From positions 1 through 64,000 of the forward strand of contig NZ_JAAUWV010000014.1 of the NCBI RefSeq assembly GCF_014694405.1: a stretch of 64,000 nucleotides of DNA, given 5' to 3'. Below, piece after piece: positions 19,153-28,938 of this stretch; the first letter of the stretch is position 1; each line of letters begins with the position of its first letter. The position numbers were made by a program, and so were the translations under genes. The notes under the pieces are model-generated. The model was not told the DNA's origin. It searched no databases and saw nothing but the letters and a program-made list of their open reading frames with translations. Source of the DNA: Pseudoalteromonas sp. S16_S37 (lineage in GTDB: Bacteria; Pseudomonadota; Gammaproteobacteria; Enterobacterales; Alteromonadaceae).

Positions 19153-20976
19153 TTAGTCTTTTGCTTGACGGCTTGCGCGCTTACGCTCACTTTCCGTTAG
19201 TAACTTCTTACGAATACGAATACTCTCAGGTGTTACTTCTACTAGCTCGTCGTCATCAATGAACTCAAGCGCTTGCTCAAGTGACATTCTGATTGGTGGC
19301 ACAAGTGTTTGCGCTTCATCAGTACCTGATGCACGTACGTTTGTTAACTGTTTTCCTTTCAAAGCGTTAACAGTCAAATCATTATCACGGCTGTGAATAC
19401 CGATGATCATACCTTCGTATACTTCAACACCGTGACCGATGAAAAGCTTACCACGCTCTTGTAAGTTAAATAGTGCGTTAGTTAGCGCTTTACCTGTTGC
19501 GTTAGCAATCAATACACCATTTTTACGCTTACCAATGTTACCGCCTTTATGTGGGCCGTAATGATCGAACGTGTGATACATCAAACCAGAACCAGACGTT
19601 AATGTCATGAAATCTGTTTGGAAACCGATTAAGCCACGGCTAGGCATGATAAAGTCTAAACGCACACGACCTTTACCATCTGGTGCCATATCTGTCATTT
19701 CAGCTTTACGTAAGCCAAGTTGCTCCATGATAGAACCTTGGTGCTCTTCTTGTACGTCAACCGTTACTGTTTCGAATGGTTCTTCTAGTTTGCCGTCTAC
19801 GTGACGTAGAATTACCTCTGGACGTGATACCGCAAGCTCGTAGCCTTCGCGACGCATGTTTTCAATTAAGATACCTAGGTGTAATTCACCACGACCTGAT
19901 ACACGGAAGCTATCAGGGTTATCCGTTTCTTCAACGCGTAATGCTACGTTATGTACTAACTCGTTTTGTAAACGCTCAAGAATGTTACGAGAAGTAACGA
20001 ACTTACCTTCTTGACCCGCAAACGGTGACGTGTTTACCGAGAAAGTCATAGTTACTGTTGGTTCATCAACAGAAAGCGGTGGTAACGCTTCAACTGCATT
20101 CACATCACAAATTGTGTCAGAGATTTTCAACTCACCCAAACCTGTGATTGCGATGATGTCGCCAGCCTGTGCTTGTTGTGCTTCGTGACGATCAAGACCA
20201 AGATATGTTAATACCTGACCTACTTTACCGTTACGTGTTTTACCATCAGCACCGACCACAGTTACCTGTTGGTTTACTTTAACAGTACCGCGCTTGATAC
20301 GACCTACACCAATAACACCAATGTATGAGTTGTAATCAAGTTGCGAAATCTGCATCTGGAAACCACCATCAGGATCAGCATCCGGTGCAGCTACTTGATC
20401 AACAATCGCTTTGAACATAGGTTGCATGTTGTCTGATGGCTCATCTAGGTCTAACGTTGCCCAACCATTGATAGCAGATGCATAGATAACTTGGAAATCT
20501 AGCTGTTCGTCAGTTGCACCTAAGTTATCAAATAAGTCGAATACTTGGTCCATAACCCAATCAGGACGCGCACCTGGCTTGTCGATTTTGTTAATTACAA
20601 CGATAGGCTTAAGACCTAAAGCAAATGCCTTTTGCGTTACGAAACGCGTTTGTGGCATTGGACCTTCTTGTGCATCAACTAGTAGTAATACTGAGTCAAC
20701 CATTGAAAGAACACGTTCTACTTCACCACCGAAGTCGGCGTGTCCCGGAGTATCTACGATATTAATGTGGTAGTCGTTCCACTCAATCGCGGTGTTTTTT
20801 GCTAGGATGGTGATACCGCGCTCTTTTTCGATATCGTTTGAATCCATTACACGTTCTTCGTTACCGCCGCGTGTTTCAAGTGTGCCCGATTGCTCTAGCA
20901 ACTTATCAACTAGGGTTGTTTTACCGTGGTCTACGTGGGCGATAATCGCGATATTACGTAATTTTTCAATGCTCAT
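19153..20976 (-). CDS. typA: Ribosome-associated GTPase TypA/BipA
   Basis: EF-G-like translational GTPase involved in large-subunit assembly, cold growth and stress. 607 residues (E. coli 607). The G domain has [10 protein letters not shown] (G1), [12 protein letters not shown] (G3) and [13 protein letters not shown] (G4), followed by beta-barrel, EF-G III/V-like and the BipA-specific C-terminal domains. Divergent from glnA, with a gap of 638 bases, as in many gammaproteobacteria; the typA-proximal 450 bases of that gap show no clear signal to me. Confidence 0.97.
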   Translation of the reverse strand: MSIEKLRNIAIIAHVDHGKTTLVDKLLEQSGTLETRGGNEERVMDSNDIEKERGITILAKNTAIEWNDYHINIVDTPGHADFGGEVERVLSMVDSVLLLVDAQEGPMPQTRFVTQKAFALGLKPIVVINKIDKPGARPDWVMDQVFDLFDNLGATDEQLDFQVIYASAINGWATLDLDEPSDNMQPMFKAIVDQVAAPDADPDGGFQMQISQLDYNSYIGVIGVGRIKRGTVKVNQQVTVVGADGKTRNGKVGQVLTYLGLDRHEAQQAQAGDIIAITGLGELKISDTICDVNAVEALPPLSVDEPTVTMTFSVNTSPFAGQEGKFVTSRNILERLQNELVHNVALRVEETDNPDSFRVSGRGELHLGILIENMRREGYELAVSRPEVILRHVDGKLEEPFETVTVDVQEEHQGSIMEQLGLRKAEMTDMAPDGKGRVRLDFIMPSRGLIGFQTDFMTLTSGSGLMYHTFDHYGPHKGGNIGKRKNGVLIANATGKALTNALFNLQERGKLFIGHGVEVYEGMIIGIHSRDNDLTVNALKGKQLTNVRASGTDEAQTLVPPIRMSLEQALEFIDDDELVEVTPESIRIRKKLLTESERKRASRQAKD

Positions 20977-21431
20977 GTTTATAACTCAGATAATTACTCG
21001 AAAGAGTGGGTTAATCCTAAATACACCTAATTGTGTAAAACAGCCTATAAATTGACCGATAGGATTCATAAAGTGGCGTATTATCCCCTAATAACGCAGT
21101 AGATGAAAGTTTATGCAGCATTATTTTTTAACTACATGACCTAATTCGCCGATTTTTAGCGTGTTATTCATTCAATCAACGATATTATCTATGCTGTTTT
21201 GAGGAATATAGTGCAATGTTATATAAGGAGAATAATTCAATAATATGTAAAAGCGATGACAGCAACATCGTATAATTTAATCTCGTAATTGCAATCTCAA
21301 ATTTACGGCCAGTTGCTATCTTAGATAAAACTGCGCAGTTAAAAATACGCGAATTTGCAAACTTGTGTCATTTCACAAGCATATTACACCGCTCACATAG
21401 CATTAGAGAGTCGCTTTTCCCACACAACCAA

Positions 21432-21469
21432 TGCACCAACGATGTGCATTTTTGGATCATTTTGGTGCA
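21432..21469 (+). promoter_or_regulatory. Two NtrC binding sites (glnA enhancer)
   Basis: The 17-mer TGCACCAACGATGTGCA (21432-21448) matches the NtrC palindrome with both half-sites. A second copy, TGGATCATTTTGGTGCA (21453-21469), keeps one full half-site. Their centres are 21 bases apart, two helical turns, which favours cooperative binding. They lie about 100-120 bases upstream of the sigma54 start, as in the E. coli glnA enhancer. Confidence 0.85.
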
Positions 21470-21532
21470 ACACAATTGTTTTACAAGTATCTTCATACAA
21501 ATAAACACATAAAATTCAATAATTTAAAAAAC

Positions 21533-21548
21533 TGGCATGTATTAAGCT
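21533..21548 (+). promoter_or_regulatory. Sigma54 promoter of glnA
   Basis: TGGCATGTATTAAGCT holds GG and GC exactly ten bases apart, the -24/-12 pattern of sigma54 promoters. It sits downstream of the NtrC sites and about 67 bases before glnA, which would start transcription near 21559. Confidence 0.75.
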
Positions 21549-21614
21549 TACAAAATCCGCAATCGCATTAAGTTAATGCAGCAAGCATAAAAAACCCAAC
21601 GAGTCGGAGGACAC

Positions 21615-23021
21615 ATGTCACAATCGGTTTTAGATTTTATCAAAGAAAATGACGTTAAATTTGTAGACTTACGTTTTACAGATACAAAAGGTAAAGAGCA
21701 GCACGTTTCTATTCCTCATCATCAAGCCGATGAAGACTTCTTCGAAGACGGTAAAATGTTTGATGGCTCTTCAATCGCCGGTTGGAAAGGTATCAACGAA
21801 TCAGACATGGTACTAATGCCAGACGCTGCATCTGCAAAGCTTGACCCATTTGCCGAAGAAACCACACTAATTGTTCGTTGTGACGTTGTAGAGCCTAACA
21901 CACACCAAGGCTATGAGCGTGACCCTCGTTCTGTTGCTAAGCGCGCAGAAGAGTACATGCGTTCAACTGGTATCGCTGACACAGTATTATTCGGTCCTGA
22001 GCCAGAATTCTTCCTATTTGACGATGTAAAGTACAAAACTGACATGTCAGGTTCAATGTACAAAATCGACGCACAAGAAGCAGCTTGGAACTCAGACAAA
22101 GATTACGAAGGCGGCAACACTGGCCATCGTCCAGGCGTAAAAGGTGGTTACTTCCCAGTATCTCCTGTTGATTCATCACAAGACTGGCGTTCAGCAACAT
22201 GTCTAGTTCTTGAAGAAATGGGCCACGTCGTTGAAGCTCACCACCACGAAGTAGCAACCGCTGGTCAAAACGAGATCGCATGTCGTTTCAATACTATGGT
22301 ATTGAAAGCGGACGAAATTCAAGAAATGAAGTACGTTATCCACAATATGGCTCACTTATATGGCAAAACAGCAACGTTCATGCCTAAGCCAATCGTAGGC
22401 GATAACGGTTCTGGTATGCACTGTCACCAATCTCTTGCTAAAGACGGCAAGAACCTATTTGCGGGTGATAAGTACGGCGGTCTTTCTGAAACTGCACTTT
22501 ACTACATCGGCGGTATCATCAAACACGCTAAAGCAATCAACGCATTCACAAACCCTGCAACTAACTCATATAAGCGCTTAGTACCAGGGTTTGAAGCACC
22601 AGTTATGCTTGCATACTCTGCACGTAACCGTTCTGCATCAATCCGTATTCCAGTGGTTCCATCTGAGAAAGGTCGTCGTATCGAAGTACGTTTCCCTGAC
22701 CCAGCGGCAAACCCATACCTAGCATTCGCTGCACAGCTGATGGCTGGCCTTGATGGTATCCGTAACAAGATCCACCCTGGCGATGCAATGGACAAAGACT
22801 TATATGATCTACCAGCTGAAGAAGCAGCAGAGATCCCAACAGTTGCAGCATCACTACAAGAAGCACTTTCTAGCCTAGACGCAGACCGTGAATTCTTAAC
22901 TCAAGGTGGTGTATTCACTGACGACCTAATCGATGCATATATCGGTCTTAAGTCCAAAGAAGTGGAAAAACTGAACATGACAACTCACCCTGTTGAGTTT
23001 GAAATGTACTACAGCGTTTAA
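21615..23021 (+). CDS. glnA: Glutamine synthetase, type I (adenylylatable)
   Basis: Makes glutamine from glutamate, ammonia and ATP; dodecamer in the cytoplasm. 468 residues (E. coli 469). [12 protein letters not shown], the metal-binding [21 protein letters not shown], the [14 protein letters not shown] loop and the [12 protein letters not shown] region are all present. The adenylylation site is conserved in [10 protein letters not shown] (Tyr near 397), so GlnE/GlnB control is expected. GGAGGACAC precedes the ATG. Regulated by the NtrC/sigma54 elements upstream, with glnL-glnG just beyond. Confidence 0.98.
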   Translation: MSQSVLDFIKENDVKFVDLRFTDTKGKEQHVSIPHHQADEDFFEDGKMFDGSSIAGWKGINESDMVLMPDAASAKLDPFAEETTLIVRCDVVEPNTHQGYERDPRSVAKRAEEYMRSTGIADTVLFGPEPEFFLFDDVKYKTDMSGSMYKIDAQEAAWNSDKDYEGGNTGHRPGVKGGYFPVSPVDSSQDWRSATCLVLEEMGHVVEAHHHEVATAGQNEIACRFNTMVLKADEIQEMKYVIHNMAHLYGKTATFMPKPIVGDNGSGMHCHQSLAKDGKNLFAGDKYGGLSETALYYIGGIIKHAKAINAFTNPATNSYKRLVPGFEAPVMLAYSARNRSASIRIPVVPSEKGRRIEVRFPDPAANPYLAFAAQLMAGLDGIRNKIHPGDAMDKDLYDLPAEEAAEIPTVAASLQEALSSLDADREFLTQGGVFTDDLIDAYIGLKSKEVEKLNMTTHPVEFEMYYSV

Positions 23022-23049
23022 TCGCGCAATTAAATCATATGTGTTCTCA

Positions 23050-23072
23050 AGCCCGCAATAGCGGGCTTTTTT
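23050..23072 (+). terminator. glnA terminator
   Basis: GCCCGC-AATA-GCGGGC followed by six T, 29 bases after the glnA stop. It separates glnA from the DUF4124/glnL/glnG part. Confidence 0.9.
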
Positions 23073-23135
23073 ATGGTAAAGCCGCGTGTTTCATACTAAA
23101 GTAAAGCTGTGTAAAATAGATAAGAGGCGCTTAAG

Positions 23136-23645
23136 ATGAGTCGTATTCTGTTGGTATGTAGCCTAATACTAACTTTTTGCGCCAACGCGTCACAGCCGCA
23201 AGTCTACCGTTGGAAAGATGAAAATGGTAACTGGGTGTTCTCTGATGTACCCCGCCAAGGCTCAGAAAAAGTCAGCCTCAACAAACCTATCAGCATACCA
23301 ACAACAGACACATCCGTGCTAACCCCAAAAAAAGAAAATAAAGCGCTAAACTACGAAGTAAAAATTTCTTCTCCAAGTCATCAGCAAACGTTAAGAGAAA
23401 ATACCGGCACGGTTTACGTTACTGGACAAGTGACCCCTGTATTTAGCAGAGGGCTCACTGTGCAGTTATCTTTAGATGGTAAATTAGTCAGCGACAAACA
23501 AACCAACACCACCTTTGCACTAAGAAATATTGACCGTGGCGAGCATCAACTCATTATGTATCTTTACGACGAACACGGCGCGAGAATTGCAACCAGCACT
23601 ATGAGCACATTTTACTTACACCGCGCAAACCGCATTAATCCATAG
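23136..23645 (+). CDS. Exported DUF4124-domain protein
   Basis: 169 residues with a signal peptide (about 1-18, ending CANAS). A DUF4124 module follows, with the tell-tale VYRWKDENGNWVFSDVP (about 22-38), then a C-terminal beta-rich, Ig-like region (about 75-165). Function unknown; proteins of this kind are common in the envelope of gammaproteobacteria. It lies between glnA and glnL with its own ribosome site, outside the nitrogen pathway as far as the sequence shows. Confidence 0.8.
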   Translation: MSRILLVCSLILTFCANASQPQVYRWKDENGNWVFSDVPRQGSEKVSLNKPISIPTTDTSVLTPKKENKALNYEVKISSPSHQQTLRENTGTVYVTGQVTPVFSRGLTVQLSLDGKLVSDKQTNTTFALRNIDRGEHQLIMYLYDEHGARIATSTMSTFYLHRANRINP

Positions 23646-23670
23646 CTCACGACATATCCACGTGTTATAG

Positions 23671-23687
23671 TGCACCAAGTTGGTGCA
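23671..23687 (+). promoter_or_regulatory. NtrC site before glnL
   Basis: TGCACCAAGTTGGTGCA is a perfect 17-base palindrome and the best NtrC match in the window. It begins 40 bases before the glnL ATG, with TTATAG (23665-23670) as a possible -10 box directly upstream. In E. coli an NtrC site over the glnL promoter represses it, so autorepression of glnL-glnG is the likely role. Confidence 0.8.
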
Positions 23688-23710
23688 AAACAATAAATAG
23701 GTGATCCATC

Positions 23711-24817
23711 ATGGTACAAAGTACCCATCCATTTTTGAGTGCGTTGTGGCATAACTTAGCAACATGCGTGCTATTGTTGGACAACAAATTTGTTATTCAA
23801 TATGCCAACAATAGCTGTAGCGAATTATTTGGTCTTGGCCTTAAACGTCTCATAGGACTCTCTATCAATGATATCTTTAGCCATCATCATATTGACTTTG
23901 AACGCTTAGCTCAGTACACGCTCAATGACGGTGTAGACTGCCAGCAGCATAGGGTTGACGTGGTTTTTGTCGATAATCGCGCAGCAACACTGAACCTTCA
24001 TGCACGTAGATTAAACCATCAAAATGACACCTACATCCTGCTTGAATGTCGTCGAATAGATGACGAAGTTCGCTTTGATCAAGCATCCAACCAAATGCAC
24101 CAATATCAAGCAGCCAGAACCCTGATCCGAGGGCTGGCACATGAAATTAAAAATCCATTAGGCGGTATACGCGGAGCGGCGCAATTATTGCAGTACGAGA
24201 CCTTTCAGCAAGAACGAGATCAGTGTGCGCAGCTGATCATAGAGCAGGCAGACCGATTAACCGAGTTGGTTGATAAGTTACTTGGACCAAATCAGTTACC
24301 GAATAAAGCATCATGTAATATTCACCAGACGCTCGAGTCGGTCCTAAAGCTCAGTATGTTAGATAATGCCAGCCGTATATCGCTGTCGAAAGATTACGAC
24401 CCTAGCATACCCGACATAGTGATCGACCAGGCAAAAATTCAGCAAGTAGTATTAAACATTGTTAGAAATGCTCAACAAGCATTAGAAAAAAAAGCCGATG
24501 GTTGTATAACGTTAACAACGCGCATTAAACATCGCATGCGCCGAGGTGAACGACTGATGAAAAAGGCGTTACTGATCCAAATTACTGACAATGGTCCTGG
24601 TATCGCTGAGGAGCTAAAAGATACCTTGTTCTATCCAATGATCACCAATAAAGACGGTGGTTCTGGTCTTGGTTTATCGATTGCGCAAACCATTGTGGAG
24701 CAGCATGGTGGCTTGATTGATTGTGACAGCTGGCCTGGACATACCGAATTTAATATTTACTTGCCGTTTGACAACAACGGCACGGGAGCAAGTAATGAAA
24801 ACAGTTTGGCTCGTTGA
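23711..24817 (+). CDS. glnL: Nitrogen sensor kinase NtrB (GlnL)
   Basis: Phosphorylates NtrC when PII is uridylylated and acts as phosphatase when PII binds. 368 residues, cytoplasmic with no TM. PAS domain (about 10-115), HisKA with the phospho-His in LAHEIKNPLGGIRGAAQLL (about 140-158), and HATPase with N box NIVRNAQQAL, G1 DNGPGI and G2 GSGLGLSIAQ. It overlaps glnG by 23 bases. Confidence 0.96.
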   Translation: MVQSTHPFLSALWHNLATCVLLLDNKFVIQYANNSCSELFGLGLKRLIGLSINDIFSHHHIDFERLAQYTLNDGVDCQQHRVDVVFVDNRAATLNLHARRLNHQNDTYILLECRRIDDEVRFDQASNQMHQYQAARTLIRGLAHEIKNPLGGIRGAAQLLQYETFQQERDQCAQLIIEQADRLTELVDKLLGPNQLPNKASCNIHQTLESVLKLSMLDNASRISLSKDYDPSIPDIVIDQAKIQQVVLNIVRNAQQALEKKADGCITLTTRIKHRMRRGERLMKKALLIQITDNGPGIAEELKDTLFYPMITNKDGGSGLGLSIAQTIVEQHGGLIDCDSWPGHTEFNIYLPFDNNGTGASNENSLAR

Positions 24818-26189
24818 TGATGATGCCTCGATACGGTTTGTATTAGACAAAGCGCTGTCACGCGCTGGTTTCTCTACAGAAAGCTTTGCCAATGGGCAGG
24901 ATGTACTAACGGCTTTGTCATATAGTCAGCCCGCAGTGCTGATTTCTGACGTGCGCATGCCTGGTATGGATGGTATGGCGCTACTTGAAGAGATATCTAC
25001 GCAGTATCCAAATCTACCTGTGATCATTATGACGGCGCATTCAGACTTAGACTCTGCCGTTAATGCCTTTCAAAAAGGCGCTTTTGAATATCTGGCTAAG
25101 CCATTTGATCTCAATGACGCGACTTCTTTGGTTGAAAGAGCTTACCAAGCTAGTCAGCAAACTCGCAAAACAAAACGTCAGGTTCAAGAACAAAATCATC
25201 CAGATATCATTGGTGAAGCACCTGCAATGCAAGAGGTATTTCGCGCCATTGGTAAGCTTTCGGCCTCAAGTATGAGTGTACTCATAAACGGTGAATCTGG
25301 CACAGGCAAAGAACTCGTCGCAGGCGCATTACATAACCACAGCCCCAGAAAAGACAAAGAATTTATCGCACTCAATATGGCTGCCATTCCCAAAGATTTA
25401 GTGGAGTCTGAACTTTTTGGTCATGAGAAAGGCGCTTTTACTGGTGCTGATAGTATGCGCCGAGGACGCTTTGAACAAGCGAACGGTGGCACCTTATTTT
25501 TAGATGAAATTGGTGATATGCCATTGGATGTGCAAACACGCTTGTTACGCGTGCTTGCTGATGGAGAGTTCTATCGTGTGGGCGGACATCAAAGTGTTAA
25601 AGTGGATGTGCGTATTATTGCTGCCACACACCAAGATTTAGAAGCGCTAGTAAAAAAAGGACAGTTTCGAGAAGACTTGTTTCATCGCTTAAACGTCGTT
25701 AGACTGAAGCTTCCTGCGTTGAGAGAACGCACCGAGGATATCCCCAAATTAGCGCAACATTTTCTTGCTCGTAGCGCTAAAGAACTACAAACGGACTCGA
25801 AAATTCTCAGTGATGAAGCCATTGACAAGATGCGCCTATACCACTGGCCAGGTAATGTACGCCAGCTAGAAAACACCTGCCGCTGGTTAACGGTTATGGC
25901 ACCGGGCGATCTCATTGGTGCACATGATTTACCTGAAGAGCTAACAGCACATACACCAAACGAAGAGGCGCAAGGTGATTGGCTCGATGCTTTCCAGCAA
26001 TGGCTAAATCAAGAACTAAAGCAAGGCAAAGAAAATATTTGGCCAGCAGTGCAAGCGCAACTTGAGGTACGTTTAATTAAAACGGCACTTAGCGCCTGTC
26101 ATGGCCATAAACAAGATGCAGCATTGAGAATTGGTTGGGGCCGCAATACTCTCACACGCAAATTAAAAGAGAGAAATATTCAAGATTAA
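24795..26189 (+). CDS. glnG: Nitrogen response regulator NtrC (GlnG)
   Basis: Sigma54 enhancer-binding activator of nitrogen genes. 464 residues from ATG 24795 ([16 protein letters not shown]). Receiver domain with phospho-Asp in [11 protein letters not shown] (near 54), AAA+ domain with Walker A GESGTGKE and the sigma54-contact loop GAFTGAD (about 140-380), and a Fis-type helix-turn-helix at the end ([16 protein letters not shown]). The three NtrC sites in this window are its probable targets. Confidence 0.96.
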   Translation: MKTVWLVDDDASIRFVLDKALSRAGFSTESFANGQDVLTALSYSQPAVLISDVRMPGMDGMALLEEISTQYPNLPVIIMTAHSDLDSAVNAFQKGAFEYLAKPFDLNDATSLVERAYQASQQTRKTKRQVQEQNHPDIIGEAPAMQEVFRAIGKLSASSMSVLINGESGTGKELVAGALHNHSPRKDKEFIALNMAAIPKDLVESELFGHEKGAFTGADSMRRGRFEQANGGTLFLDEIGDMPLDVQTRLLRVLADGEFYRVGGHQSVKVDVRIIAATHQDLEALVKKGQFREDLFHRLNVVRLKLPALRERTEDIPKLAQHFLARSAKELQTDSKILSDEAIDKMRLYHWPGNVRQLENTCRWLTVMAPGDLIGAHDLPEELTAHTPNEEAQGDWLDAFQQWLNQELKQGKENIWPAVQAQLEVRLIKTALSACHGHKQDAALRIGWGRNTLTRKLKERNIQD

Positions 26190-26308
26190 CGCATTCGTTG
26201 GCTGCATAACCAGTTGTGGCCAACTATCTGTGCGACATAAAAATCTCATTGACCACATTGGCAAAAATAGCCACTATCTTAAGCACCAAAATACAACTCG
26301 GTTGTCTT

Positions 26309-26767
26309 ATGAAATTACTTGAAAATGTACCTCTTATTAAACAGCTCGAAATTATCAACCGTCTAAACTTTTTTGCTGATTTTAGCCTTGCTGAAAGACA
26401 AGTATTATTGGAGTCTTTTAGCCGTCTTTATTTAGTCAATAGTGGTCGCCATGCCTTTAAACGCTTTGAATTAGACAATCGACTTTTTATTGTTTTGAGC
26501 GGAGAGTTTGTCATTTTCAAAAGCAACGAATTACAAGAGTTAGGACGTATTTTACCTGGGGAATTTATCGGCGAAGGTGCATTTATTTGTCACCGAGAGC
26601 ACTCAACTAGCGCCAAAGCTATCAAAGACAGCATACTACTGGCCATTACACCTGATGCCATGACACGCCTACCCAATGTGATCAGAGAAAAAGTCAAAGA
26701 CAAAATCATTGAAGGCATGAGTTTGCGGATCAATAAACTCAGTAGTTTTATAGAAGATAGTATATAA
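26309..26767 (+). CDS. Cyclic-nucleotide-binding-like domain protein without DNA-binding domain
   Basis: 152 residues from ATG 26309, covering one cNMP-binding beta-roll: RLFIVLSGEFVIFKSN and LGRILPGEFIGEGAFICHREHSTSA are recognisable. The phosphate-binding cassette is degenerate (GEGAFICHREHSTSA), so real cAMP binding is uncertain. There is no helix-turn-helix, enzyme or membrane part. The ORF can be extended to GTG 26216, but that stretch has no ribosome site. Function unknown; it follows glnG by 119 bases. Confidence 0.7.
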   Translation: MKLLENVPLIKQLEIINRLNFFADFSLAERQVLLESFSRLYLVNSGRHAFKRFELDNRLFIVLSGEFVIFKSNELQELGRILPGEFIGEGAFICHREHSTSAKAIKDSILLAITPDAMTRLPNVIREKVKDKIIEGMSLRINKLSSFIEDSI

Positions 26768-26798
26768 ATTATTGAGGTCTTAGAATCATAATAAATAA

Positions 26799-26828
26799 TG
26801 CAAAGGCCCACCTTGATAGGCCTTTGCA
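26799..26828. terminator. Hairpin between convergent genes
   Basis: TGCAAAGGCC and GGCCTTTGCA form a perfect 10-base stem with an 11-base spacer, between the cNMP-domain gene and the aminotransferase gene. T runs are short and mixed on both sides, so termination strength is uncertain. Confidence 0.65.
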
Positions 26829-26837
26829 CTTGAACGA

Positions 26838-28076
26838 TTAAACTGAAAGTAACTGCTCAAAAGCGTTAAATAGTTTATCTAGTTCTTCAATGGTGTTGTA
26901 ATGCATACAACCGATACGCACTACACCACCCTTATCCATTACTCCTAGCTGTTCACACAAACCTTGCGCATAGAAGTTACCATCCCATACACACATGTGC
27001 TTTTTACCCAAAAACTCTGACACTTCGCGTGGCGTAAAGCCATCAAACGTTAAGGCAAATGTTGGTGTACGCTCAGCTAAACGCGCTCTATCTGCGATAC
27101 CAAATAGCGAGATCTGCGGAAGCTGCTCAAGGCGAGTTAGGAAATAGTCACTGAGAGCCATTTCATGCTGTTTGGTTTTAGCAAATGCTATGGCTAAACG
27201 CTCACGACGCGGTGTATCTTCGCTCATGCCACTAAGTGAGGCGATGTAATCAATTGCAGCGATAACACCGGCTAACCCTTCAAAGCTTTGCGTGCCCGTT
27301 TCCCAGCGACTAGGAATAACATCTTTAGCTGGCTCAACTTTATAAGGTGTAAACCCTTCTAAGTGCTCGCGCTTACCGTAAACTATGCCAACATGTGGAC
27401 CAAAAAACTTATAAGCAGAGCATGCCAAGAAGTCGCAATCAAGGGCTTGCACATCAACCAGTTCATGTGGCGCATAGTGCACCGCATCCACATACACTAA
27501 TGCACCAACTTGGTGCGCAAGTTCAACTATCTGTTTGATATCGTTAATAGAGCCCGTGGTGTTGGACGCATAGGTCACCGCAACTAGCTTAGTGTTGTTG
27601 TTCAGCAAGCTTTTATAATGCGCTAAATCAAGTGTGCAATCATCTTCGCTAATGCGAACGGCTTGAACTTTTGCACCTTTGTCTTCCGCCGCTAGTTGCC
27701 AAGATGACACGTTCGAGTAATGATCTGCATTGGTCACAATGACTTCATCACCCGCTTGCCAATGACGAGAAATAGCACGGCTAAAGCTAAATGTAAGGCT
27801 AGTCATGTTGGCACCAAACACGATTTGCTCTTTGCTGGGCGCATTCAACAAATCAGCTACAGCTTGGCGAGCATCATTCATCAAGTTCACAGTTTTTTCA
27901 CTTGAGAAGAATGCACCACCCAAGTTTGAATTGTAATAGCCCAAATAAGCAGACATGGCGCTCAGCACAGACTGTGGTACTTGTGCCCCGCCTGGTCCAT
28001 CAAGAAAAATAGGTGATTGACCATTCACTTGCTGCATCAATGCCGGAAATTGGCGTCTTAATTGTGTCAGTTCCAT
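26838..28076 (-). CDS. Class V aminotransferase / cysteine-desulfurase-like protein (VC1184 type)
   Basis: 412-residue PLP enzyme of the class V family that includes cysteine desulfurases and kynureninase. The PLP lysine is in CSAYKFFGPHVG (near residue 222), with VDAVHYAPH as the PLP-pyridine Asp/His segment. It resembles the uncharacterised VC1184 subfamily rather than IscS or SufS: I see no active-site Cys loop of the desulfurase kind. It lies 9 bases behind the 2OG-Fe dioxygenase gene, so the two likely act in one pathway, substrate unknown. Confidence 0.82.
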   Translation of the reverse strand: MELTQLRRQFPALMQQVNGQSPIFLDGPGGAQVPQSVLSAMSAYLGYYNSNLGGAFFSSEKTVNLMNDARQAVADLLNAPSKEQIVFGANMTSLTFSFSRAISRHWQAGDEVIVTNADHYSNVSSWQLAAEDKGAKVQAVRISEDDCTLDLAHYKSLLNNNTKLVAVTYASNTTGSINDIKQIVELAHQVGALVYVDAVHYAPHELVDVQALDCDFLACSAYKFFGPHVGIVYGKREHLEGFTPYKVEPAKDVIPSRWETGTQSFEGLAGVIAAIDYIASLSGMSEDTPRRERLAIAFAKTKQHEMALSDYFLTRLEQLPQISLFGIADRARLAERTPTFALTFDGFTPREVSEFLGKKHMCVWDGNFYAQGLCEQLGVMDKGGVVRIGCMHYNTIEELDKLFNAFEQLLSV

Positions 28077-28085
28077 AGGTTGCTC

Positions 28086-28718
28086 TTAAGCTGTAAATAC
28101 AAAACAATCTAGGTAGCCTACTTTATCGGCATCTAATTTGTTCATTGGTGTGGCGTTGTGCCAAACCTGACGGTCATTGATCAAAGCAAACAAACCGTCT
28201 TTGATCTCCATTTTAAAGCAAGGCTCAGACTCTTTGTTTTCGTATACAAGCAACTCGCCACCGGCGATATTTTCATGAGACACCCCACACACGCACACAT
28301 GATCAAAACCATCTTGGTGAATGCCTTCAGGTGCCGGTGGTGTATCTGACTCAATGGCTAGCATACGGAACTGATGCACTTCAATGTCGCGTTCATCACT
28401 GATACCAGTCATTTGCTTAAATTCGTTAAGCAAGTGCTTAAAGCCATCGCTATTGACCAAGTCGGCTTCTAAATTTTCGTATACGCGCTCAACGTTACCT
28501 TGGAAGGTATTTATTGAATCATCCTGAACAAATGCTTTGCTTGGCTGCACTGAAACTGTGTTGTCAGCAAACTTTAAAACTGAGTAACGGCGTTTACGGA
28601 ATGCACCATCTGCGTATGGGTTGTCGGGAAGTTGATTAAATGAGGGCTTAACTGCTTCGATATGCGCTTGCTGGATAAAACGCAGTTGAAGCAGATTCTG
28701 GTTGTTTACTGCTGTCAT
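28086..28718 (-). CDS. 2-oxoglutarate/Fe(II) dioxygenase (PF10014-like)
   Basis: 210 residues. The iron-binding facial triad is suggested by GIHQDGFDH (His and Asp near 140) and a distal His in RQVWHNATP (near 187). The fold resembles the 2OG-Fe_Oxy_2 family, which includes amino-acid hydroxylases such as isoleucine dioxygenase. First gene of a two-gene unit with the class V PLP enzyme. An amino-acid hydroxylation followed by PLP chemistry is a reasonable guess, not established. Confidence 0.78.
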   Translation of the reverse strand: MTAVNNQNLLQLRFIQQAHIEAVKPSFNQLPDNPYADGAFRKRRYSVLKFADNTVSVQPSKAFVQDDSINTFQGNVERVYENLEADLVNSDGFKHLLNEFKQMTGISDERDIEVHQFRMLAIESDTPPAPEGIHQDGFDHVCVCGVSHENIAGGELLVYENKESEPCFKMEIKDGLFALINDRQVWHNATPMNKLDADKVGYLDCFVFTA

Positions 28719-28893
28719 CTTGCTGCCGCCTATTAATGTGAAATTAGCGACAATTCTAATTAAATAAAAAATAAATTCTGTTTAATTTACCTATCATCTA
28801 GCCTTAATTTTAGATTAAAGCTCTAAACTAACGAGAAATAAAGGTTATTCAATCCAAAAATACCAGAGCATTTTTTAACCGCATTAAAGGTAC

Positions 28894-28923
28894 AAAAAAG
28901 CCGGTGAATTCACCGGCTTTTTT
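28894..28923 (-). terminator. acnB terminator
   Basis: A perfect 18-base palindrome GCCGGTGAATTCACCGGC flanked by A and T runs, 16 bases after the acnB stop. The remaining stretch up to 28718 holds the dioxygenase promoter region but no box I can call. Confidence 0.9.
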
Positions 28924-28938
28924 AGCAAAGCTAAGTTA

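Noticed and set aside
24717..24794. Extension of NtrC into glnL
   Set aside because: The receiver domain starts at [10 protein letters not shown] (ATG 24795); the extra 26 residues are out-of-frame glnL sequence.
26216..26308. Extension of the cNMP-domain gene to GTG 26216
   Set aside because: No ribosome site and the added residues do not resemble the domain family.
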